From the NCBI RefSeq assembly GCF_932526225.1, contig NC_064035.1, positions 12,404,566 through 12,468,565 of the forward strand: a stretch of 64,000 bases of DNA, in the 5' to 3' direction. Below, piece by piece: positions 36,060 through 48,600 of this stretch (the stretch's first letter is position 1; each line of letters begins with the position of its first letter). The notes beneath the pieces are model-generated. The model worked only from the letters and a program-made list of their open reading frames with translations, had not been told where the DNA came from and ran no database searches. The stretch comes from Nematostella vectensis. Its lineage: Eukaryota; Cnidaria; Anthozoa; Actiniaria; Edwardsiidae. The position numbers were made by a program, and so were the translations under genes.

Positions 36060-39000
36060 ATGAATCGTCTGAATATGGATAGTGACGCTGATGATACTAG
36101 ACCCATAGTACCACATAACTCTGTGATAGACTGCCGTTTGCCTTCATCAGCCAGTCGACCTGTGTTTACCCAGCGAGGAAGTCGCAAAGACACTAACGTC
36201 TACAAAAACAAAGGTCCTCAAACAAATATCACTGATGGAAAAGCTGCTATTGAGAGCCTAAAGTCTCGTTTATACGATGGACCAGAGAACTCGGATGTTT
36301 ATAAGACGGTCCTTCGGCCTCCACTTCAAAGTGGCGAAGCTCAATCAAAGGTGAAGTCATTTGACGCTCATTTACAGCTCTATGGTTACGTCTCAGATCA
36401 TGAATTTTAAGCACTCAACTTTGTTGAAATTATCTCTTTTAAATTACAGAAAGCTTTTAGCGAACAAAAGTGAACACAATGCGAACCACTTTCTTGGTTT
36501 AGATATTGTAAAAGCCGATCATGTTCTTTTGGCGCCATTTCTAGCAGAGTTTATGATCTCAAACCTTGGTTTTTGTTAATTTTTTTTCTTACTTGTATAG
36601 CAATCCCGTCTTTGTGGCTGTTGTATTGCGAGTTGTACATCTAGTTATACATGAAACATAGCATTTTGCGACTTGTTCACCAATATTTTTCATGACAAGT
36701 TTTACTTAGCAATCAGTTGCATCCACTGGCTGCATGCCCTTGAGCCTCGACCGATAAGGGACCAATAATGGTCTCGACCAAATGGGATGGAGAATCTCAC
36801 AGCACTCACAGAAACTCACCTATGACAGGTTTACATTTCAATGACCCAGTATTCAATTCCTTGTCCCATTGGGGAATGGTGCAAAGTCAATTACAGACTT
36901 ATTGACATAATATCTAAACAGAAATGGAGAAGGAATCAGAGATGACTTAGTATGTAAAAATAAATTTAAAGGAGAGACAAGGAGAGAAGGACTCAGAGAG
37001 GGAACAAACAGAATGGGTCCATTTCTACCTTTTCCACTCAAATCTCCTTTGTGACAATTTCCACACATGCCTAAGCTCTAACATCTCCAGTTCCTTCTTC
37101 ATATCTGCTTTCTTCACCAATGAAGAAGCTGGATATAAAGTTTTGACTGTAAAATTCAAGGTGAGAGTTGATGAAGTTTTCACTATATGACTACCTTATT
37201 ACACTCAAATTTCGCGACATCAAAATATCACGATTTTGAGATAGCGATATTTTGCGACACTTTATTTTTGCGATTTTCTTATATTTTAAAAACCAGATCA
37301 CTTTATTTTCGTGATTTTGCGATTTTGGGATAATAGAATCAAGCAAAACAAGTGGAATTAAAATAGGCTGTAATCATCAAAACTAAAACAATTTGTAACG
37401 AGATGCGTGGGATAAATTAAGTTGCATAAAAATCTATATATACAAGTCCAACTCAACTCCTTACCGTACTTATGTACATAAGATGGCTAAACAGACAAAG
37501 TGTTTACATAAAGCTTATTAAACGGCCAATATACCCCATAATGCTTTTTGTGTACTCACTTAATTTTCGCGCATTCTAATTTCCACAACACTTAATTTTT
37601 GTGTCGCTTTATTATCGCAAATCTTTTGAAATCACGAAATTCGCAAAATTAAAGTGAAGCGAAAATTAAATGTAATAAGGTATATAGTTTTCACTATATC
37701 ACTATATTTCACTAGGGCTACCTTCCCTTTCCCCTGCACTTTTTGTCCTAAAGGGGGTACCATACCATATGACACTAATCCTTTGCTTGTACTCCAGGTT
37801 CCCCATCCTCCATCTATGGCTGCACAAAGAAGTGCTACTGCATTCAGAACTACAATGTTCAGAAGGGATTTTAACAGGATTCAGATGCAGAGAAGTCAAA
37901 TTCAGAGTAAACAAGCCTCACAACCTAAACAATGGGGACGCAAGACTTTGGTACCAATGGAAGAGGTGCCTAAGGTCCCTGACACAGGATTAGGAGAAAT
38001 ACCTCCTCAACTTTTAGCTGGGCCTACAAGAGATAAAGTTCTTGATGATGCTAATGAGCTGCTGCAATCTGCTAAAGATGAGGTATAATTTATAAATAGA
38101 ACTAGTGTAACATTATATTCTTGTTAAATTATAACTTTTTTCTTTTAATGACTTCAGATCTCATCTTTACCATTATCTGGTACCTCGAGAAGTGGCTTGT
38201 CTTCTGCCAGTTCTCAATCTTCAGATAAACCTAGCAGACCCTTTTCTGGCAAATCAGACTCTGACACATCTCATTTTATGGCACCATCATCTTCTGCTTG
38301 TCTTGACACCAATCACAACCCTTTAACACCACCAAGATCATATGGTCTTCCAGATGATGATCTTTATTTAGGCTTGGATGTGATGGATGTTATCAGAAAA
38401 CTCCGAAGTCGTCTAAAAAGAAGTACAGACTTGGAAGCAATAGCGAATGGAATTGACTTAGACAATGATGAAAATAACTTACAAAAGCTATACATCAAAG
38501 AAGACGATGGCAAGTTCTTGTATTGTTTACCAAAGAATAGAGAGCTAAGGGCTGCAAGGTATAAGCCTTATGATCTTGTGTGTGTTACATCTGAGGATGC
38601 CCAGAAGTATGCACAGTATTTTACAGTTACATCGTCAGCTGTCACCCAGGTAATAAATGTATTCTTTGGTTTTATTTGATATTTAACAAATTGATCGACT
38701 CAACTGTGTCTTGTTGCATATTTTTTTGTTCATGATATGCTGTGGCGTCATCTGTGCATTGATTAGAGGACAGATGCACGCAAAAATGAGATCTATTTGT
38801 TTAATACAACAATGAAAATGTTGTACTCTTGGACTCTTGAGCAATCAAAGTGCACGATTTACTGTATGAGTGTTGTTGTATAAACAGTTGATAGTATCAG
38901 TTTTTCAAAAGATAAGAGCATAAAGGTAAAGAACTTGTAACAATATTATAAGCAATGTCTTTTTCAGGTTAAAAATGGCTATGACTCTGATATCACACTG

Positions 39001-39611
39001 ATGGAAAGATGGTTGTATGAGAGGAAGATGTTCAATAGAATATATGAAATGTTTGTCTTTGGCAAATTCAGGTAATACTTCTTTTTAGTGCTTTTTCATT
39101 CTTTTGAGTTATTCCGGCACCATTACTGTAGCATGATTTATAATCATTCTCTCTTATAATATTGTTTGCCAGAATGCTCCCCATTATCAAAACATAGTAA
39201 AATATTTTTGTCTATTTCTATTGCTGATGTAACAATTTTAAAATTTGTAACAAGTACTGCATTTTTTATATCATTTTCAGGATATGGAAGGCCTTCACAA
39301 CTTGGAAAAATAATGTTAGGTTTCACAAGAATTCTGAAAGCAAGGAGGATATTAAAAAGACATTGTTTTCTGTAGAGGAAATTTCACAAGCTGCTATCCT
39401 GAAGATAAGAGCTTTGTGTGAGAATGCATCTAGTAGTATTACTGGTGTTGGTTCTAAAGATGATGGTATCTCATTCTATCTTGTGGAAAACCAAGTAACC
39501 TTTTCACTGGAAGAGTTCTGTGCCACACAGACCAAACAAGTTGAAAAAGCAAAGGAACAGCTGTTGACATTAAGGAGGAAGGCCCTGGAAATCGTCAAAG
39601 AAGCCTGTGAG
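36060..39611 (+). CDS. Dynein exons 1-5: N-terminal tail
   Basis: Exons 1-3 (36060-36350, 37798-38082, 38158-38649) encode a variable, Ser/Pro-rich and probably disordered N-terminus of about 270 residues (for example [20 protein letters not shown]). Sequence typical of inner-arm tails follows, such as [20 protein letters not shown] and, across exons 4-5, [20 protein letters not shown] then [13 protein letters not shown]. That [12 protein letters not shown] block resembles the WKSFSVWRKNIR region of the DNAH6-type tail and is the main basis for the subfamily guess. Confidence 0.85.
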
Positions 39612-42600
39612 GTACAGTATAAATGTTAAAACAAGGTTCATAAATATCACTGTCTACATTGTGGAATTTACAGTTATTTAAGTTTATATGCTCCTGTTAC
39701 CTGTCCTCCTCGTGCCGTGTGGCACATAGGGCCTTCACAGTGCTTTTCCACTTTTCCCTGTCTGCTGCTTTTGACTGCACCTTGTCCCAGTTCCTCCACC
39801 CCGCCTCGCCTCTCTCCCTTTCCACAGTCCTTCGCCATGTTGTTTTGGGTCTTCCCTGTTTCCTTCTGCCTTCTGGTGTCCAAGTTAATGCTATGCTGCA
39901 GTCATTTTCTCTTCCTTGTCTCAACACATGTCCGATCATTTTCCATCGCCGTCTCTTCACTTCACTGCTCAATTGATGTACTCCAGCTCTTCTCTGTACC
40001 TCTTCATTCGTTACATGGTCTTCCCAACTAATCTTCAATATCCTTCTCAAACACTTCTGTTGGAATACATCTAGCAATTTATCATCTTTCTTGTTCATCT
40101 TCCACGTCTCGCAACTGTACAATAAAACTGAAAGTACCAACGACTTGTAAAGCTTTATCTTTGTTCGTCTCATGATCTTCTTTGAGTTCCATATACGTTT
40201 CAGCCTTGTGTACACACCCCTTGCTTTTGATAATCTATTTCTGAGATCTTTCATTCCACCACCCTCTCTGCAAACTTTTGCTCCTAGGTACATAAACTTG
40301 CTGGCGTCTTCGATTTCTTTTCCATTGATCACAATATTTCCATGCTGTTTGGCATTTATCCTTAGCATCTTCGTCTTCTCTTAGTTTATTTTCAATCCCG
40401 CTCGCCTAGCCTCGCCGTCCAGCCTTGCTGTCTTCTCCTGAATATGACGTTTTGTTGAGGAAAGCAATGCTATGTCGTCTGCAAAGTCTAGACCATCCAG
40501 ATTAGATGTAAATTTCCATCGTATTCCATTTTCTCCTTTTCCAACTGACCTTCGCAATATCCAATCCATGACCAATAGAAACATAAAGCCTGGCATATTG
40601 CAGCCTTGCTTTACCCCCGTCTTTATGTTGAACCATTCTCCTGTTTCACCCTGATCTTCGACCGCACACTGGAAATCTTCATAAAAAAGCCTCACAATGC
40701 GTATAATCTTCTCTGGAACTCCATACTTTTCCATAATTACCCACCAACTCTCACGATGGACTGAATCGAAGGCTTTCTCAAAGTCTATGAAATTAATTTA
40801 CAAAGTTGCTTGCCACTCATTCACTTGCTCTATGATGTTTCTCAGTATAAATACTTGCTCCGTAGTTCCTCTCCCTCTTCTATAGCCAGCCTGCTCTTTT
40901 CTCAACTTTTTGTCAACTCCTTTTCGTATCCTGTCAATAACAATTCTTCCAAGTATCTTCCCTACGATGGACAATAAGGTGATTCCTCTTGAGTTCTTAC
41001 ATGCTTTCAAATTTCCTCTCTTTGGTAGCTTTATTATAAGCCCTTTCGTCCAGTCATTTGGGATGGTTTCGTGCCTCCACACTTTTACAAGTAGCTTATG
41101 CACTCGCTCGGCCGAGAATTCAGGGTCCGCCTTCAGCAACACAGCTGTGATATTATCTATTCCCGGCGATTTTCCATTCTTTAGTGTTGTGATTGTATCT
41201 TTTACTTCTCCGAAAGTTGGTTCATTGAAGGACATTTCCTCTATTAATTCTCCGAATTCAAATTCAACTTCATCCTCCGGTTCTATGGGGTTATCTGGTT
41301 GCTCTCTATTTAATACTTCCCTAAAATGTTCTGTCCATCTCCTCTGTATATCCTCTTTTTTACTGAGAAGGTTACCGTCCTTATCCAACACTGCGGTGCT
41401 GTGCCTAGGTCTCTCGTTACATAGTTTCTTCGTCAATCCATATCAGCTTCAGATGCTATCTCCTCTAACCATTTCTTTTTGTCTGCCTTCAAACTTCGCT
41501 TCACTTCTCTGTCTTTTTCTCTGTACTTTTTCCTCAATTGCCCCTTAACTCTCTCCGATCGTGTACTCAATATTTTCTCATTCATCTGTTGTTTTTCATT
41601 TATCAGACTCCATGATTCTCCGCTAATCCATGGTTTGTTCTTCTATCGTGGCTTACCTAAAACTGTCTCTGCAACTTCCAAGAGTGCCTTTTTCATTATA
41701 GTAAAGTCCCTTTCCACTTCTTCCTTTGCATCTACTACTTCTTCCCCTCTCTCTTCTTCGTCCTCTTGCTCCAATGCTTGAAACCAATTCCTTAATTTGA
41801 TGTTAAATGTGTTCCTCACCTCTTTCTCCGTCAATTTAGATGTATCATATTTCACTCTGATGTTACCCTTCCGTTTTGGATCTTTCCTTAACCTTAGCTT
41901 TACAGTTGCACACACCAAGTAGTGATCACTTTCTACGTCCGCTGATCTAAAAACCCTTGTGTCTTTTACTGAATTCCTAAACCTCGTGTTTACCAAAACA
42001 TGGTCTATCTCGTTTTTTGTCTTTCCATCTGGTGAAATCCAAGTTGCCTTGTGAAGGGTTCTATGTGGGAACAGCGTCCCAGTTATGACAAGTTCGTTAA
42101 GGTCACACAATTCACATAATCTTTCTCCATTGTCATTTCGAACTCCCAATCCATGCTTCCCCATAACTCTTTCATAGTCCCAGTTTTGGTCGCCAACCTT
42201 TGCATTCATATCACCAGTGATGATTAATTATATGCTCCGCATCTCCCCTTTTTTATATGCTCCGCATCTCCCCTTTAACTTAGAGAAGGTGAAGGGTTGT
42301 GGTGGGTAAATTTGCTGACTGCCCTTGTGTTTCTTGTTGAGCTTGAGATACGACAAGCCAAAGGTAATTCCCTGATTGCACTTAAGTTTCTTGTTTAGCT
42401 TGAAACTTAAAAATCATAGGTTATTTTCTGCTTGCCCTTGTGTTGCTTGTTGAGCTTGATATGTACTAAACCAAAGCTAATATCTTTTTATAGTGGGGTT
42501 AATTTAAATAAACATTATAACTACTTTAAGTGGGTTAATGACACCGGATCCACCTATTTTTGGGGTAGGGATGGGCAGCAATATTAATAAAACATATGGC

Positions 42601-45600
42601 GAGGGTAAAAAAAATTGGAATATAGCTGCCATACACTTCTTTTGTGTGTGTGTGTGAGGGGGGGGGGGGGGGGGGGGGGCATTTCTTCCCCTCTCCCTGA
42701 ATCCTTCATGACCTGCCACTGAATAGCGTACCTCAATCTTCACATTTCATCTTGACATTTCTGCCATCAAAAAGTAGTTGGACATAATATGTAAAATGTT
42801 CCACTGGTGCAACACACACTGATAGTTCTTAAAATATTGGCAGAAAATTGTTGAAAAAGAAGGTCTTGTGGAGTGGATACACCCCGAAAGGAAGAAACTC
42901 CAAGAAGAACCAAAGTTTAAGGCAGACAAAAAAGACCCAGCCATTGCAGACAAAGAAGACCCAGCCAAAGCAGATAAAAAAGACCCAGCCAAAGCAGACG
43001 TGAAAGCCGCAAAAGGCAAGTAGAGAGATATCAGATTGTCAAATGACCAGACACGCCCCTTCTTTAATAACATTTTCAATAAATCAATTTTTCTTTCTCT
43101 GTTTTAACAAGTAAATGTGGAATATGATATTGAAAAATACAAAAATTGCCCATGTGTGATAGATAATGTTTGGTTTCCTACTTTACTAGAAGATGAGAAG
43201 AAACCCTCCTTCACACAGATGGCACAGTGGCGTGGAGTATTGCACAGAATCACCCGGTTTATTCGTGTTATCGACTTGCTGCTGATGGAGCTGTTGCGTC
43301 GGTTGGTTTTGGTTGGGTTGCGAACTCTGGCAGCTCAGTTGCAGTCTTCCTGCGTCCTCGGTCCACCGGTACAGCTAAGTCTTATGGAGACAACTGAGGA
43401 GGCAAGTAAAGAAACTCAAATAGAATGATTGCACAGTCAAAAGAAAGATTGGCGCTAATTATACAAAGCTTCGTTCTTATATCTTAACATGCATTTTAAA
43501 GACACATTTTGCATTAAACAAAAACACATTTAACACTATTCACGGCAAGGTAACGATTTTTCTTTTTTTCTATTGGCTCAGGAACAAATCTTGCTCCGTC
43601 TCAAAAAGACAGACTCCTTGCTAAACAGATTGGAAAAGCAAAGTGGTGCAGAGGCAGCTGCATTATTCCGGGTTGCTCTTGTGCTTAATGTTCCAGAAAG
43701 AACTGATGCTGATAGCAAAAGCTCAGGTAATTATTTGCTTATATTGAATAGTTGTAGCTATTTATGTATGTTGCAAGTAAGCCATGTAGTACCTAAATTA
43801 ACTAAATTACCTAAATTAACAGGCAAAGGTAAAAATAATATACATATAGATGACAAGGAACAAGATGCCAATGGATATGGTTGTTATATACCTTGGGAAG
43901 AAATTTTGATGTTTGAACACCCATTGAAGTCGATAAAAAAGTGTTCTAAAGTTGAAGAGTTATTTTTGAGGCGGGTACCTAGAGGCGGGCACAGAGGGCT
44001 GTTACGCCCAGAATATTATACCTCAAACAAAATGTAGTATACCAAGGCAAAATATAGTACATTTCGCCACAATATGTAATACCAGCGCAAATGTAATAGA
44101 TTTCTCCGCAATGTATCTTAAATTTCAAAACGAACCTCGCAACATCAAAACATACCTTGTTCTTTGTGGACTTTTGTTTCCGCTTTGACAAAAAGTTATG
44201 CCTCCATCAGGTTTATGTAGTGTGCTCGGGGAAACGGGACCTCCGGTTTAACGACTTTATCCAAGAGGGCGAGGAATTCACAGTCCCCAGTGTAGAGAGC
44301 CAGGTTTCTACATCAATGGAAAAATCCGAGCTGACCTGACACGGGATTGTACGTCGGTTCTCTGCCTCGAATGGCAAAGCCGTTGTCTCTGAACTATAGC
44401 ATATGTACTGAGCTATTGCATATGATTTTAAGGTCAAAAAAAGTTTGTGACATTCCAAGATGATGCGTCCTCGCCGCAGCCAGAGGAAGATGAAACAAAG
44501 TCGAGTCGGAAGTCCTCCTTAGACTCACCGCCAGAAATAGCGACTGCACAAGGAAGCATCGCATCATCATCAGAAGTAGAGAGCTCGTCAAAGTCTACAG
44601 CTGTGCAAAACTCTGATCCGAAGTACCCTTATATCACCATGAGTCCCACGCACGAGGTGTGTATTATTACATTTCTTTGTGTAGCTTTGGGTGGGTATTT
44701 GTTTGAATTCTGGATGTTTTTGTTTTCTCAATAAAATTTCAGAGCTTTGGGTGGGTATTTGTTTGAATTCTGGATATTTTTTTTTTCTCAATAAAATTTC
44801 AGAATGGTAGTCGACTGTTTAGATCGTTAATGCATGTTCGCCGTCATTATAGGAGTTCGAAAACGGTCTCCTGAATGTAATATATGGTTTCGAGCTAGCT
44901 GCAGCATCATTCAAAAGTCTGGTGCGAGACAAGGAACTCGCCGTGTACACGACTCCACCAGGAAGTGACGTAGTGTTTGCTCTGTCACGTGACGTGGAGG
45001 AGGAAGAGAAGGCGCAGAAAGTTCCCTGGCCAGACACCGAGCTGCTGTTTGGAGAAGATGCAGACTACCAGTCTGACGTTTCTCATACAATACAGCTCGT
45101 GAAGGACGAGGCCGACAGTGTTTTGAACTACGCCAAGGTGTGTTTGGGTGGGGGGGAGGGGGATTTATAAAACATATTGTTCAAGTACAAGTCGTGAAAA
45201 ATGGGGCTGGCATTGTTCTTTAACATGCAAATATTTGTTTAGAGGGTGGTATACATAGTTCACGGGCGTGGTCATAAAAAGGGTGGAGTAGTTCACGGGC
45301 GTGGCCATGTAAAAGGGTGGAGCTTTGGGGGTAGGTTGCTAGAACTACTGTCAATCTACTGTAACCTGTTCATTTCCCTTACATGCTTGCTGTATTCTTT
45401 CTAAAGTGAGGCCTGGTGTATTCACCACATTGGGTTATTCTATATCTCATATTTCTCATTTTAATGTTTCCTAGAAATTCCGAAGATTTTGTAAAATGGT
45501 GGATCGTTCGAGAGGCGTGGATGTTGATGGTTCTCTGAAAGAGCGTGAATGGAACACTGAGGAGTTCTATTCTGTGTTAAACTTGCACACAGAGCAGGTA

Positions 45601-48600
45601 TGTGCTGAAGGGGATACAGACAAGTTCCACTTGTTAGATCATTAGAAGAACTTACACACAGAGCAGGTGATTGCTGAAGGGGATACTGGACAAGTTCCAC
45701 TTATAAGATCAGTAGAGGGAAACTGACAAATACAGGGCACCTCATTCATCACTTCTAAATACTTTTTTCATGAGGTCAGTTTTATTAAGTGCCCTGATGC
45801 AGAGAAAGTTATCAGTTTAGTGGCGATTGCCTTCATACAAAGAGAGTTGAGAAACACCTTTTTACCGGGCTTTGTTCAAATGACATCTGACAACAAACCC
45901 ATGTCATCACTTTTGAATACTTTTTTCAAGATGTCTTTGTTCTCCCCTTGTGCAAAGTCTGGGTAGTGGTGAGTGCCCCCATACTTAATCGGGGGTCTCT
46001 CAGATGAAAACTGAACACAAATACGGCACAACTCATGTCACAGCTAAATACTCTGTGTGTGTGAGTGGGCGGGGGTAGGGGGGCGGAGTGACACACGACG
46101 ATGTCACTAGAAAAGTAAATTAATTTAATCTCCGCTATCACGCGTATCTATACATTTACAGCCTCTACGTTGTTAATCATGGATACATCCCTACAAATTT
46201 TTCTTTCTTGAGCAGGTTTTGGAGATGAATGACATGGTACTTGTCAAGCGCGTGGGTCTGTTTAGTGTGGAGACTGATGGTTTCCAGCAAGCCTCTCTCC
46301 CCTTTCCGCAGAAAGTGCTATCGGCTGTTGGGCGTCATCTCCCTGTCATCGCGGCCAGAAGGAACGATGCGCTTCTTACCGTCATCAAGGTTAGTCTTCA
46401 TAATATCCCGAGTCTAATGCTCGTGAGATGAGATCTTACAGGGGGTCTGCTTTTTGACCAGAATCGACATGGAAGTGGCTTTTTTTTTTTACAATACTGT
46501 GACTTTTTTCGCCAACTGCTTATCAAAATCTTGATAACCATGTGCCTAACAAGGGGTTCTGAGCGTCTTTTATATACCCAGTGAGATAAGATCTCATGTT
46601 AGTTCTAAAATGTTTTTAATATCTAGTGTAACAGGGAAGGTATTTGAAGGTATTTGCCTTATTTATTTGCAGAAATAATACGAAGTCATTTTTATTTGCA
46701 GCACGCATCTCGTAAACTAGACAAGACGCCTGAGAGCGTCGAAGACTTTGTAGAGCACCTGGTTTTCCTTGCACGCATGGCCAGCGATATCACATCCTTG
46801 GAGCGGGAATACGTTATCGTCACTCGGCTCTACTCTATCGCCAGGAACTTTGACTTGCCGATACCGCCTGAAGAGTTAGCGCTTTATCAAATGCTAATGC
46901 CTAGCTTCCAACACCTCAAGGTATGGAAAACAACTGGTTCAAGGACCCTTCTGGGTTAAATGTTTACCGATCTTTGCCAACGTGTTATTGAAATTCCTTA
47001 CCTTTACCCCAATCACGCTTATACACTTGTTCCTTTGCGTTCTAAGATCTCCATGGTTAAAAAATGTATTTTCTGTGTTTTCTTTAGTCTACTATTCTTT
47101 ACTGTGAAGCAAAGAGGGACGAAAATATTCAACGTTTTACCCGAGAATTGGAGGAGCTAATATCCAATGTTCGCCGAGAGCTGGTTGTTATCAAGAACAA
47201 GGTTCGCTCTCCTATTCTTCTTGAGGCGGACAACATTCCACAGGTGACCATAGAGACCCTCAAGTTCCTCAGTGAAGAGCTGGAGGCTATTACTACCAAA
47301 GCCAAAAGCTATGCATCTTATCAGGAGCGCTTCTGCAACTCCATGTCGGCCACATTCCAGAAGAAAGCCTTGGTAGAGTAAGTATTAAAAAATACATGCA
47401 ATACATTCTCCATGCAACCCTCAGTAACACCAGGTGCATTCAAAGAATGTTACTCTCGACGCCATTTTACTCTTGCACTATACGAGTCACGCTAACTCAT
47501 CGGCTATCGTCATATTCAAGCAAGAGACTGAGATATTTCCTTCAATCACATGTTGTTTGCTGTATCAGGCTTCCGAGTACTGATAATAAAAGCCTCCACA
47601 CCGCACAAGTCTCCGATGACCCCAGTTGTCTTGAGTTAAGCATAGTTGACGTGAGCGTTTTCAAAAAGGGGTATTCACAGTGTTGGGTAGTCGTCCGTTT
47701 TTATTCTTTCACTGGAAATACAAAAAAGAAGAATATAGTGTTGTCATTCAGTAAGTAACTATAAGTGAATAAATTTTAATCGCAAGCTAATAAACACTTC
47801 GTCTTTTTTATATATGTTCAGAGGTAAGATGGTCTCCAGCCAGGGTTCAGCGCAAGCCGTCTCACTACAGACTGAGGTAACAGAGGTAGATAAAGATCTT
47901 GCGCTGCGGCGGCTACTATGGGAGGCCACTCAAGAATGGCAGGGTCTGGTGGAGCAATGGGAAGCGACGCCATTTGACCTTCTCAGCACTGAAAACGTGC
48001 AAAAAGATGTCACCCGATTCATCCAGACGGTTTACTTGCTGGAAAAAGGTGAGGGAACCTTTGAAATGTATTATAAATAATATGAAGTCAGTACAGTTAA
48101 GTAGAAAATGGTTCCACAGGGTCAGTGATACTCTCAATAGCTTAATATTGGATAACTTCGTACTAATTCGAACTATATTTGTGCCCCTTTGAGTCATACT
48201 CACTCGGGATAACTTTACGTACTCGGGCATACCCTAAACAAAGAGGATGCTCTCAAGTATTGACCCAGTTGTACATGATGTTTCACAAAACTGATTCATT
48301 CATGAAATCACCACTAATAAAATCATAGATTAAACGGCGTGTGATGTGGCGTTATTCTATTATAAAGCTAATGTTGATGTCTTGTATTAGGTCTGCCACC
48401 AAATAGGGTGGTGCCACGCCTGAAGCAGAGAGTGACCAGCTTTAAACTTGGAATGCCAGTCATAACGAGTCTGCGTAATCCCGCGCTTCGTACACGTCAC
48501 TGGGAAGCTGTGCAGGACGTCATAGGCACGCGACTAGTCCGAGACAAGTACTTCACGCTTGGAAATCTACTGCAACTGAATGTAATGCTTTGCCCTTCCG

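Noticed and set aside
39659-41781. Several plus-strand open frames of 70-212 codons
   Set aside because: Antisense to the RTE-like retrotransposon coding regions on the minus strand.
42747-43079. Minus-strand open frame with repeated [10 protein letters not shown] peptides
   Set aside because: Antisense of the KADKKDPA repeat in dynein exon 6.
43727-44037. Extension of the exon 8 frame through the intron (about 100 codons, including [19 protein letters not shown])
   Set aside because: Exon 8 has a normal GTAATT donor and joins exon 9 (44221) in phase; the extension lacks dynein similarity. It could be a retained intron but there is no support.
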